53,893 nucleotides of DNA from Oligoflexia bacterium (GTDB taxonomy: Bacteria > Bdellovibrionota > UBA1018 > CAIPTA01 > JAALKR01): contig JAALKR010000004.1 in the NCBI GenBank assembly GCA_011087955.1, forward strand, positions 50,727 through 104,619, read 5' to 3'. The position numbers and the translations under genes were made by a program. Positions 1 through 12,249 of this stretch are shown here, piece after piece (the stretch's first letter is position 1; each line of letters starts with the position of its first letter). The notes below the pieces were generated by a model. The model was not told where the DNA came from and did no database searches. It worked only from the letters and a program-made list of their open reading frames with translations.

Positions 1-30
1 CGAGTTATAAAATCAAAGCGAGTCACAAAA

Positions 31-2070
31 TTGAAGCGCAAGCCAAAGGAAGATTTTAAGGAGAAGTCAGATAGCGCTCTTGTTGAAATTACAGAAGCCA
101 TCACCAAAGTTAGAAAAGTTAGAGAGTCGAGCAAAAAAAACACAATAGCAATAGACGCTAAAATAGAAAAAACTACGCCTGCTCTTTATACGAATGCAAT
201 GCGCAGCTCTCCAGTGGTGCATAAATTTTCATCTGTTTCTGTGAAGAGTAGTCAAAAGAGCAGCCAAAAAAATACTCAATCGACCAACCACCCTATCCAG
301 CCTAGTCAATCTAGTCAGCCGCCTGTGTTAATGCGCAGTGTACCTGCTCCACCAACTAGCGTGGCTACCCAGTCTATGGCTACTCAATTTGTAGCTAAAG
401 TAGGTGTCGTAAGCGCAGTGCCTGTAACCTTGAATAAGGCATCTCTCGGTAAGGCATCCGTTAGTGAGGTACCTGTTAGTAAGGCGTCTCTCAGTGAGAG
501 CCCAGTTCTAATTAAAGGGATTTTAACTGGGTCGTGGAAGCAGGCGAAGGGCCACTATGAGGTTGGTTTTTATAGCGCGATAGATAGTTTTGGTGAACCA
601 ATCGGTGCTCCGACTCGAGTAGAAATTTTGCCATCCGGGAGGCGCACATTTAAATTACAGATAAATGCAAAAGCCCAGGGCTATGTTTTTGCAAGACTCT
701 ACCCTGCAAAAGGGTCAAAGTCTTTACCACAGTGGCATTCATATGGAAAACGTATCGATGTAGCACAATATGACCCTCAATCATTATTATCTGTGCCGAT
801 TCAGTTGCAAGCAGAGCGTCAGCCACAAGGGAAAATAATTTTGGCAAATACCGAGGCTAAAAGGGCTCGTGTGCTTAAGGGTCGAGTTCGAGCGATGTTC
901 TCTAATGCTAATGCACCACTTTGGATAACAGGAACAAGAGTGCGACTCCGTGGGACTAATATGGATGCAGTGACTAACCAGAATGGTCATTTCGAGCTCG
1001 AAACCTCTGCAATCGGAGGAAGAGCTCTGCTAGAGATCTTAGCTCCTGGATACTTGCCTCGCGTGGTGGAAGCGTCTTTTGATCGAAGCTATAAGGGGAA
1101 TGAGGTTGAGTTAGCAAGTCGTTCGACTGTGAAGCATTTAGCTAGATCGCTAGGTATCGCTCAGTCTGACGAACTCTCGCTTCTAGTGATCGATACAGGA
1201 ACTATTAACGGAGTTCGTCTGCCTGGAGTAAGCACCCAATTAAGCCTAAAAGCGCAGGGCCCGTTTTATTTCAATAACAATGGCTTTCCTGACCGCGCCT
1301 TAGCGTCGACGACAGAAAATGGAAAGCTTATTTATTTCAATGTAGAGCCAGGGATTGGTTTTTTGGAAACATTTGTGTTGGGACAAACAGTCAGCCCAGT
1401 TGTTGTTTCCGTTCTAGATGGAAACGAATTCCTTCATAAAAAAATACGATTCTCTAATCATGAAGCAGCGGTTAAGGGGAAGCTTTTCGACCCAGTTGAA
1501 AGTCAAAGTGGGGTGCCACTTCCAATTTCTGGGTCAAAAGTGAGAATTGCTGGTAGTGCTGATTGGACTGAAACAGACTCATTTGGATCTTTTGAATTAC
1601 CAATGCTTCGCTATGTAGAAGGGAGTGAGATTTTATTAGAGGTTTCAGCGCCTGGTTACTATAAGCATAGATTTTCATTTCAGGTTTCTGCGAAAAAAGC
1701 ACTGTCGCTATCAAAATTGAAACTGTTCGTATTCCCAAAAAAATATATTAGTGAGTTAGCAAGGTCAGTAGATCTCGAGCTTAATCCGGATAAAGGCCTT
1801 TTAATGGGAAAAATTTCACTAGAGGAAAAAGTGCGAATTGATACTCTAAGTGAGCATAGTTCAACAAATCTTGCCAAAGATTACTACTTTGATGAGAATA
1901 ATATTCTTCGCGGCTCCTACGCCTTTACGCAACCGCGTAACGGCCTTTTTTCTGTGTTTAATGTTTCTCCAGGAAGAGCCTTACTTCATGGGTACAACCC
2001 GGATGGAGCTTTACGCTACTCTGGAATATCCTACTTTAGTCCATCGACAGTGAATGTGATTATTGATTGA
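31..2070 (+). CDS. Large protein with carboxypeptidase-regulatory-like / beta-sandwich repeats, probably exported; 5' end may be truncated by the window edge
   Basis: 679-aa ORF opening with TTG; reading frame is open to the window edge. Repeated 'G..V.l.G.....T...G.F.l' pattern (e.g. 'RVRLRGTNMDAVTNQNGHFELET', 'KVRIAGSADWTETDSFGSFELP'). Confidence 0.6.
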   Translation: MKRKPKEDFKEKSDSALVEITEAITKVRKVRESSKKNTIAIDAKIEKTTPALYTNAMRSSPVVHKFSSVSVKSSQKSSQKNTQSTNHPIQPSQSSQPPVLMRSVPAPPTSVATQSMATQFVAKVGVVSAVPVTLNKASLGKASVSEVPVSKASLSESPVLIKGILTGSWKQAKGHYEVGFYSAIDSFGEPIGAPTRVEILPSGRRTFKLQINAKAQGYVFARLYPAKGSKSLPQWHSYGKRIDVAQYDPQSLLSVPIQLQAERQPQGKIILANTEAKRARVLKGRVRAMFSNANAPLWITGTRVRLRGTNMDAVTNQNGHFELETSAIGGRALLEILAPGYLPRVVEASFDRSYKGNEVELASRSTVKHLARSLGIAQSDELSLLVIDTGTINGVRLPGVSTQLSLKAQGPFYFNNNGFPDRALASTTENGKLIYFNVEPGIGFLETFVLGQTVSPVVVSVLDGNEFLHKKIRFSNHEAAVKGKLFDPVESQSGVPLPISGSKVRIAGSADWTETDSFGSFELPMLRYVEGSEILLEVSAPGYYKHRFSFQVSAKKALSLSKLKLFVFPKKYISELARSVDLELNPDKGLLMGKISLEEKVRIDTLSEHSSTNLAKDYYFDENNILRGSYAFTQPRNGLFSVFNVSPGRALLHGYNPDGALRYSGISYFSPSTVNVIID

Positions 2071-2089
2071 GTAAACGCGGTTATTGAGT

Positions 2090-3289
2090 CTATTCAAACT
2101 TTAGTAGCGAATTAATAGCGGCACGAAAACCAATTTGAACAACCCGCTCCATTGCGCTTCCGTTTAAAGTGAAGTGTTCACCGAAGAACATCTGATGATC
2201 TGTCGCCCTAGGGTGAATATTAATATGCCTCACGTTTGGGCGTATCATTAGTTTCTCTTCAAGTATGCTGCCGATTTTTTTACGGTGTTTTTCATCGAAT
2301 TGTTGGTTTTTACAGTACTCCATTACTGCATCAAGCGCAGCTTTCTTTTGTTGACGGTTATACATTGCTAATTGAATTTTACGCTCCACAAGTAGGTAAA
2401 TCGCCTGGATACCAATTGCGGGGATTCCATACTTAGTGAGGGAGCCAATCTCCTTATTATAGTGATACGGCTGGTGCGTATAAGATGAGATGACTAAATC
2501 TGCTCCTGCATCTTCTGCCACGTGTGTAGAGAGAGATTCTCGTATTTCACCATCAAAATAATAGATGATCTTGCCCTTAGAGTTTTTAATCCCGTAAGGC
2601 GAAAATATTGGTGGTAACGCAGATGAGGCCGCAACCGCATTTGAGATGTTGGCGCTGGTTGCATAAATACATGTAGGGTCATCTAGGGGGGATGGCATTT
2701 TCTTTTTCGAAAAAATCACTCGCTTAGAATGATTTAGTTGTGTCGCAACAATATAGAGCTCAGGAAAATAGTCAGCAAATTCATTTGAGGGTAGTACTGC
2801 TTGAATGTGACGCGCTAAACCAGAGGTTGTGAAGATTCCAGGCAAAGTGAAAATTTTTCGACTCGTCATTGCATTTAGGACATAATCAGAAATATTTTTT
2901 ACTCGCTGGAGGATGTTGAAGTCTTTCTTTTCATGCGGTGAGGACTTTAAACTTAAGAGGTCCGAATAGCCAATTGGTCTTAATGAAGATAAATTACTTT
3001 CTCTCTGTAAGTAAGCGTTAAAAATTTCTTCGACTGTATATCCGGATGCTAAATAGGATGCGACTACTGAGCCAGCGCTAGAACCGACATAAACAGAGAT
3101 TTCTTTAGGTTTATTAGCTGGGATATTTGAGCTGTTATTCGATTTACTTAGCCCCCCCCTAAAGGAGAACCCTTTTTCTTTGAGGGCTAAGCATACGCCC
3201 ATATGAAAGGCAGCCGCCTTGGTTGCGCCACCACTGCATACAAGTGCGACCTTTTTATGGGGAAAAACGGAAGATTTTTGATTCACCAC
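2090..3289 (-). CDS. Patatin-like phospholipase
   Basis: N-terminal 'ALVCSGGATKAAAFHMGV' oxyanion-type motif, nucleophile elbow 'VGSSAGSVVASYL' (GxSxG), later 'YFDGEIRES' (DG dyad). Confidence 0.85.
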   Translation of the reverse strand: MVNQKSSVFPHKKVALVCSGGATKAAAFHMGVCLALKEKGFSFRGGLSKSNNSSNIPANKPKEISVYVGSSAGSVVASYLASGYTVEEIFNAYLQRESNLSSLRPIGYSDLLSLKSSPHEKKDFNILQRVKNISDYVLNAMTSRKIFTLPGIFTTSGLARHIQAVLPSNEFADYFPELYIVATQLNHSKRVIFSKKKMPSPLDDPTCIYATSANISNAVAASSALPPIFSPYGIKNSKGKIIYYFDGEIRESLSTHVAEDAGADLVISSYTHQPYHYNKEIGSLTKYGIPAIGIQAIYLLVERKIQLAMYNRQQKKAALDAVMEYCKNQQFDEKHRKKIGSILEEKLMIRPNVRHINIHPRATDHQMFFGEHFTLNGSAMERVVQIGFRAAINSLLKFE

Positions 3290-3345
3290 GAAGTTATTAT
3301 CTGGCTATTGCCGTATTGTTGTCAAACCGGTTGTAAATTAAGGAC

Positions 3346-3374
3346 TTTACAATTGAATATCCAATTTTTACAAT
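3346..3374 (+). promoter_or_regulatory. Sigma70-like promoter for the HTH/coiled-coil gene
   Basis: TTTACA (3346-3351), 17-bp spacer, TACAAT (3369-3374), about 42 bp upstream of ATG 3416. Confidence 0.5.
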
Positions 3375-3415
3375 ATCGGTATGGAGAAATGATTATCCAG
3401 AAACCAGGAGGGAAT

Positions 3416-3878
3416 ATGGAAGCACCAAGATGGGTATCAATTGCTCAGTACTCAGTGGAAGAGGGCGTTAGTATATCAACTATTCGCAGGAAGATTAAGA
3501 GCAGCGCCATTGAGTATAAAATGGCTAGCGGGCGTTATTTGATTAAATCTGCGCGCCCGAAACATGAGGCAGTGAAACATGAAGCAATGAGAAAGGATTC
3601 GCAAGCCGAGCCAATGAGGGCTATATTTCCTGCGCAGTCTGATGACTCGGCGAGCGCGACACAACAACAAACGCTTCGTGAAGCTAAGAGTTATTCAGGG
3701 GCATTAGCACAGCAGGTGGCTGCAAGTGCGCCTATCTCCTCGCAGGAATTTAAAGATCTCGATCTAAAATTAAAAGCTTTGGACGCACGATTAAATGGGC
3801 TTGCCCGCAAACTTGAGTTTGTTATGGAGCAGAGCTCTGAGCTTAATATGTTGGTAAAGGTATTTGAAGAGAAATTGA

Positions 3879-3892
<14 letters not shown>
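3416..3892 (+). CDS. HTH (MerR/excisionase-like) DNA-binding protein with C-terminal coiled coil
   Basis: ORF track starts at 3203, but ATG 3416 has GGAGG just upstream. N-term 'WVSIAQYSVEEGVSISTIRRKIKSSAIEYKMASGRYLIK' is a winged HTH pattern; C-term heptad-like 'LDLKLKALDARLNGLARKLEFVMEQ'. Confidence 0.6.
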
Positions 3893-7585
<3,693 letters not shown>

Positions 7586-7659
7586 TTAATACACAGCCAT
7601 TTCTCTTAAAGGTGTTTTCTGGTCTTCCCGATCATGTGGACAGAGGATGAAATGCAGCT

Positions 7660-8946
7660 ATGGTTACCAAGAAACTAAAAAATAGTTATTTGACTTTGAT
7701 TCAGGCTCCTGTCTTGGCATTTTTGATGTTTGCGGTGATTGGTTGCGCTAGTAGCTCCAATACGACCCCCTCTGGGGGCGCGCTTGCAGAAGCAGACTTG
7801 TTTGATGCTTTCAAGGAGGGTAAGGAGGGTAAGGAGGGTGATGAAGCTAATGGTGCTGAAGTCTCCGATACTAGTTCAGATGCGGATGACAATATTGTCA
7901 GCGGCACACCTCCTCCTAGTTTTAAAAATGCTTCTCAATCTTTAGGGGCAGGTGAAAATTTTGATTACTACTATAGAGCACTTGGTGGTGAATCGGTTCA
8001 GCGTATTGCATATACATTATATGACTCGGATAGAGCAATAAGAAAATTGCTTCGTATGAACCCTAAATTGAAGGCAAAGGCTCCAGTGCCATCTGAAACA
8101 AAAGTTTACTTCAATATGGGTACGGTTAGTCCGCGGTCAGAAATGCTTACGAGGGATCTAATCGAGCGCTATGGCGAGCAACTTTCTGAGCGAATTCAAT
8201 TAAAACGTAGTCAACAGTTTGGTAATGAAAAGTATGCAGAGGTGACAGTTAAGCGAGGCGATACTTTACAAGCGATCTCTGAAAGAGTTTTTGGAACAAC
8301 TCGTTTGTGGGCAGAGTTATATCTTTTAAACCAAGACCGCATTGCAGACTATGATCAGTTGGAGGTTGAGGTAGTTCTTCGCTATTATCCGGAGATTGAT
8401 TTTAAGCGGCCTGTTGTCGCGACAAATTACGACACTCCAACGAGGGAAGTGGCTTCAGTAGAGACTAATTCGCAGAAAGCTGCTAACGCTGATCCTGTGG
8501 CTCAGAAAGGCAACGCTGATTCCGCGGTTCATGGTGAGGCGCTGGTTGATGCCAACAATAATGATGCTGATGCGGCTTTTAGTGGAACCGTCGCTAACAA
8601 ACCGCCAAGGTCGCAGGTTAATCGCTTTAGGCAGCAATCGGCAAATAGTGGACTAAAAACACTTCGTCCCCTTACGGGACAAGCACAGCAAGATGAGGGT
8701 GGAATTTTTGCTCAAATCAGGCGGCTTATCTATGTAGGTATTGTGTTGCTCATCGTAATCGGCGGTTATTTTTTAACTCGACTGTCGCAGTCGAATGGAT
8801 TTAGGAGAGGTAAGTTTGGTGGTATTCAACCACCAACACCGCAGTCTACACGCGCAAGGCCGGAAGTAGCTGCTGCTGTGTACCCATCGAGAGATATAGG
8901 CAGTTCTTCTGGGGTGCGACTTAATAAAAGAGCGGGCCCTTCTTAG
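7660..8946 (+). CDS. LysM-domain lipoprotein with a C-terminal transmembrane segment
   Basis: Lipobox-like 'FAVIGCAS'; LysM 'VTVKRGDTLQAISERVFGTTRLWAELYLLNQDRI'; TM 'LIYVGIVLLIVIGGYFLT'. Confidence 0.7.
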   Translation: MVTKKLKNSYLTLIQAPVLAFLMFAVIGCASSSNTTPSGGALAEADLFDAFKEGKEGKEGDEANGAEVSDTSSDADDNIVSGTPPPSFKNASQSLGAGENFDYYYRALGGESVQRIAYTLYDSDRAIRKLLRMNPKLKAKAPVPSETKVYFNMGTVSPRSEMLTRDLIERYGEQLSERIQLKRSQQFGNEKYAEVTVKRGDTLQAISERVFGTTRLWAELYLLNQDRIADYDQLEVEVVLRYYPEIDFKRPVVATNYDTPTREVASVETNSQKAANADPVAQKGNADSAVHGEALVDANNNDADAAFSGTVANKPPRSQVNRFRQQSANSGLKTLRPLTGQAQQDEGGIFAQIRRLIYVGIVLLIVIGGYFLTRLSQSNGFRRGKFGGIQPPTPQSTRARPEVAAAVYPSRDIGSSSGVRLNKRAGPS

Positions 8947-8962
8947 TTAGTCAAAGGGGCCG
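8933..8962 (+). terminator. Possible intrinsic terminator after the LysM lipoprotein gene
   Basis: CGGGCCCTT ... AAGGGGCCG (one mismatch) followed by TTTGTTATT. Confidence 0.4.
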
Positions 8963-8998
8963 TTTGTTATTACCTGGGACTGCATTGCTGTCGCTACT

Positions 8999-9346
8999 TT
9001 ATTCGATTCTGCGTTTTTTGGGAAGATTAGGCTTTTTAATGGGAATCGCATATGTTCCGTTTTCGATTTCCGTCATCTTCTTGTCCCATTTGCTTTTGTA
9101 TATTTGGTAGCGAGCCTCGGTCTGCCTATAGATAAACGTAATTGAGCTTTGATTAGCTCGCTGCACTTCGGCACGCAGTCTAGCGATCGTGTCTTCAAGC
9201 CGTTTCCGTTTTACTAAAGGCGGTTGCCGCTCTTCGCCCATAAAATAAGCAAGATATTTTTTATGCAATTCATCAATTGAGCGCGCCACTTGATCGCACT
9301 CTTTTTTTAAGGGGTGTTCGAGAGACATGAAGACATGATAATGCAT
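8999..9346 (-). CDS. Small charged, helical protein of unknown function
   Basis: 115-aa ORF filling the gap between lipoprotein gene and radA, coiled-coil-like composition; start may be internal Met at 9328. Confidence 0.5.
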   Translation of the reverse strand: MHYHVFMSLEHPLKKECDQVARSIDELHKKYLAYFMGEERQPPLVKRKRLEDTIARLRAEVQRANQSSITFIYRQTEARYQIYKSKWDKKMTEIENGTYAIPIKKPNLPKKRRIE

Positions 9347-9350
9347 TCTT

Positions 9351-10772
9351 ATGGGAAAGAAAGCGGTAAAAAAAACTAAGTATGCTTGTCAAGAGTGTGG
9401 GCATGTCGCCTACCAATGGATGGGGAAATGCCCTTCTTGTGGCGCATGGAATAGTCTTGTTGAGGAGGTTGACCTGACGTTGTCCGATGCTGGGGGCTCT
9501 AAGAAGCCAGCTGAAGATGGGCAGCTAGAAAGAATCATCTCTTCGCGGAAAAGCGCACTTGGCAATAAGGCTAAGGTGGTACGTCTTAATGAGATCACTG
9601 ATGCAGAGGCAATTCGTTGGACTACGCAAATCAGTGAATTTGACCGAGTCTTGGGCGGTGGTGCGGTGGAAGGTGGATTTGTTTTAATTGGCGGTGATCC
9701 AGGGATTGGTAAGTCCACGATCATGCTTCAGACGTTAGAGAATTTATCCAAAGATAAAAAAGTTCTCTATGTGTCTGGGGAAGAATCCCTGCAACAGATC
9801 AAAGTGCGTGGTACTCGAATTGGAGTAAAGGGCGAGAATATTCTGCTCGCGTCTGAAACTTCCCTTGGAAAAATTTTTAAGTTAATAGAGGAAGTCAAAC
9901 CAGATGTTTTGGCGATTGACTCCATTCAGACTATGTTTAGCAATGAAATTGAATCTGCGCCAGGGTCAGTTTCACAAGTGCGCGAAGTAGGCGCCCGCCT
10001 TATGCATCTTGCAAAAGGTGCGGGTATTTTAACGTTTGTTGTGGGCCATGTTACGAAAGATGGCACCATTGCAGGGCCGAGAGTGCTGGAACACATGGTT
10101 GATACGGTGCTTTATTTTGAATCAAGTGATGATCACTCGTATAGAATTCTTCGTTCAGTAAAGAATCGTTTTGGCTCGACTAATGAAATTGGTGTTTTTG
10201 AAATGAGTGAGAGTGGGTTGCAGGAAGTGGATAACCCCTCTGCGTTTTTTTTAAGTGAGCGAAAAGAAGAAGAGGCAGGGACTGCAACGATTTCTAGTAT
10301 GGAAGGCACTAGACCGTTGCTGATTGAAGTGCAGTCATTAGTGGCTAAATCATATTTATCTTCGCCAAGAAGAACAACAATCGGAGTAGATCATAATCGA
10401 ACGGCTCTTTTGATTGCAGTGATGGAAAAGAAGTGGGATATCGCGCTTGGAGATCAAGATATTTATGTAAATGTAATCGGTGGCGTGCGCATTACGGAAA
10501 CCAGTGGGGATCTTGGCGTGATGGTGGCTTTAATGAGTAGTTTTTCAGGAAAAGCTATTCCAAGAAATACATTATTTATCGGTGAAGTTGGTCTATCGGG
10601 TGAGGTTCGTGCGGTTTCGCAGATTGCAGAACGAATTAAAGAAGCCAAGACCCTTGGGTTTGCCCGCTGCTTTATTCCTCAGAGGAATCTTGAGAAATTA
10701 GATAATGCTATTCCAGGCATTAAGCTTATCGGCATAAAAAAGGCGCATGAATTAGTAGAGCTGATTTTTTAG
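9351..10772 (+). CDS. radA: DNA repair protein RadA
   Basis: Zn finger 'CQECGHVAYQWMGKCPSCG', Walker A 'GGDPGIGKST', 'KNRFGSTNEIGVFEM' (KNRFG), Lon-like C-terminal domain. Confidence 0.97.
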   Translation: MGKKAVKKTKYACQECGHVAYQWMGKCPSCGAWNSLVEEVDLTLSDAGGSKKPAEDGQLERIISSRKSALGNKAKVVRLNEITDAEAIRWTTQISEFDRVLGGGAVEGGFVLIGGDPGIGKSTIMLQTLENLSKDKKVLYVSGEESLQQIKVRGTRIGVKGENILLASETSLGKIFKLIEEVKPDVLAIDSIQTMFSNEIESAPGSVSQVREVGARLMHLAKGAGILTFVVGHVTKDGTIAGPRVLEHMVDTVLYFESSDDHSYRILRSVKNRFGSTNEIGVFEMSESGLQEVDNPSAFFLSERKEEEAGTATISSMEGTRPLLIEVQSLVAKSYLSSPRRTTIGVDHNRTALLIAVMEKKWDIALGDQDIYVNVIGGVRITETSGDLGVMVALMSSFSGKAIPRNTLFIGEVGLSGEVRAVSQIAERIKEAKTLGFARCFIPQRNLEKLDNAIPGIKLIGIKKAHELVELIF

Positions 10773-11022
10773 ATGGTGTAGTTAGCGCGCTTACGTTTAA
10801 TGAGGGGATATTGGTCTTAATTCGCCAGCCCATTGCACTATCCTTTCATTTAATATGACTATTTTAATCAAAAATTGGTGTGCGCGGGCGCGTGGGCCCG
10901 TGCAGGCCAAGTCCCTAATTGACACTTCTATTTAACCTATTAAAAAAATCAGCTACTAGTACGGGTCTATCGGAACCGCGTTATAAAACCTGAGAAATAA
11001 ACTCAGTTTTTGGAAATAAAAT

Positions 11023-11050
11023 TAGAGGGCCCCGCTCATGGGGCCCTCTA
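11023..11050 (-). terminator. Intrinsic terminator downstream of flagellin
   Basis: Perfect 11-bp inverted repeat TAGAGGGCCCC-GCTCAT-GGGGCCCTCTA; on the minus strand it is followed by AATTTTATTT. Confidence 0.85.
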
Positions 11051-11082
11051 GCTAGGAATATCGCTGACTTGTGGGCTCTAAA

Positions 11083-11913
11083 TTAAAGCAGACTTAGTAC
11101 ACTTACCTGTCGCTGGTTCGCTTGTGCCAATGTTGCTGTGCCTGCTTGCTGCAAAATAGACTGCCTAGATAGTTGCGAAGTCTGAACTGCGAAGTCTGCA
11201 TCTCGGATTCGAGAATTCGCCTCACTCAAGTTCTCATGCGTGATCGCTAAGTTACGAATCGTAGATTGTAGGCGATTTTGTAAAGCACCTAGTCCTGCAC
11301 GATTTTCGTTAACTTGTGAGATCGCATTATCAATCTGCTCCAAGTTTGTCTGTGCTGCCTCCTTAGTCTGAGTGTTCAAACCTGAAAGACCGAGTCTTCC
11401 TGTGGTAATATCTGAGCTCTGTGGAGAGTACAAAAGACGATCTTGTTCTGCATTGTTGTGAATACCAACTTGAACCTCGAGATCTGTACTTTCGCCGTTC
11501 AGTAGCTTTGCCCCGTTGAACTCTGTCACTTGTGCAATACGATCAATCTCATCTGTTAGTGCCTGGAATTCAAAGTTAATATACTCACGCTCTTCCCCAC
11601 CCACTGTATCTGAAGCTGCTTGTACACTTAGCTCTCTTACTCGCGTTAGAATATTAGACACTTCATTCAATCCGCCCTCTGCAGTTTGGACCAAAGAAAT
11701 ACCGTCTGCCGCGTTCCGCTTAGCCTGCATAAGACCACGAGAATGTGCCTTTAACTTCTCAGAAATCGCCAGACCTGCAGCATCATCACCAGCTTTATTG
11801 ATACGATTACCACTGGACAACTTCTCTAGAGCATCTGCTTGACCTTCATTCGAAGCACTTAGGTTTCTCTGGCTTTTCAGGGCGGTCACGTTAGTATTAA
11901 TGCGTAACCCCAT
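11083..11913 (-). CDS. fliC: Flagellin
   Basis: N-term 'MGLRINTNVTALKSQRNLSASNEGQADALEKLSSGNRINKAGDDAAGLAISEKL', C-term 'SRIRDADFAVQTSQLSRQSILQQAGTATLAQANQ'; SD GAGGAGG upstream. Confidence 0.96.
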   Translation of the reverse strand: MGLRINTNVTALKSQRNLSASNEGQADALEKLSSGNRINKAGDDAAGLAISEKLKAHSRGLMQAKRNAADGISLVQTAEGGLNEVSNILTRVRELSVQAASDTVGGEEREYINFEFQALTDEIDRIAQVTEFNGAKLLNGESTDLEVQVGIHNNAEQDRLLYSPQSSDITTGRLGLSGLNTQTKEAAQTNLEQIDNAISQVNENRAGLGALQNRLQSTIRNLAITHENLSEANSRIRDADFAVQTSQLSRQSILQQAGTATLAQANQRQVSVLSLL

Positions 11914-12080
11914 GGTTTACCTCCTCAATAGTTACCCATCCTCTGGTAAAATCAAGAACCCGCCGCCCTGCGAATCCACCCTCAGCCAATAGTCCTGTGT
12001 CAGTGACCCCACGTCACTTACACATTTCCGACCCAGCTTCAGGCGCGTCCAGTGAGTACCCCTCACTTGCCGCACAAGAT

Positions 12081-12107
12081 GATTCGGTAGAAAAGCACCA
12101 ATCTTTA
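12081..12107 (-). promoter_or_regulatory. Sigma28 (FliA)-like promoter of flagellin
   Basis: Minus strand TAAAGATT-N11-ACCGAATC versus the enterobacterial consensus TAAAGTTT-N11-GCCGATAA. Confidence 0.5.
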
Positions 12108-12171
12108 AGCCTAATCGTAAAAAAAGATAACTAAGTATCAAAAGTCGACCTATGAATTTATATATAAACGG

Positions 12172-12189
12172 AGTTTTATTCATAAAACT
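12172..12189. promoter_or_regulatory. Palindromic operator candidate upstream of the iron ABC cassette
   Basis: AGTTTTAT-TC-ATAAAACT, perfect 8-bp arms, just upstream of TTGACA (12195-12200). Confidence 0.45.
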
Positions 12190-12249
12190 TTTTTTTGACA
12201 AGTAAATTTCATTCGGTGTAACGTGGCTCTTTTCGAAAGGGACTTAGAC

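Noticed and set aside
433-508. Imperfect 'KASLGKASVSEVPVSKASLSESPV' repeat in the first ORF
   Set aside because: Real but short, degenerate low-complexity linker; not enough regularity to call a distinct element.
11932-12201. 89-aa minus-strand ORF upstream of flagellin
   Set aside because: It covers the sigma28-like promoter, the twin hairpins and the palindrome, and shows no recognisable family; better explained as the flagellin leader/promoter region read as an ORF.
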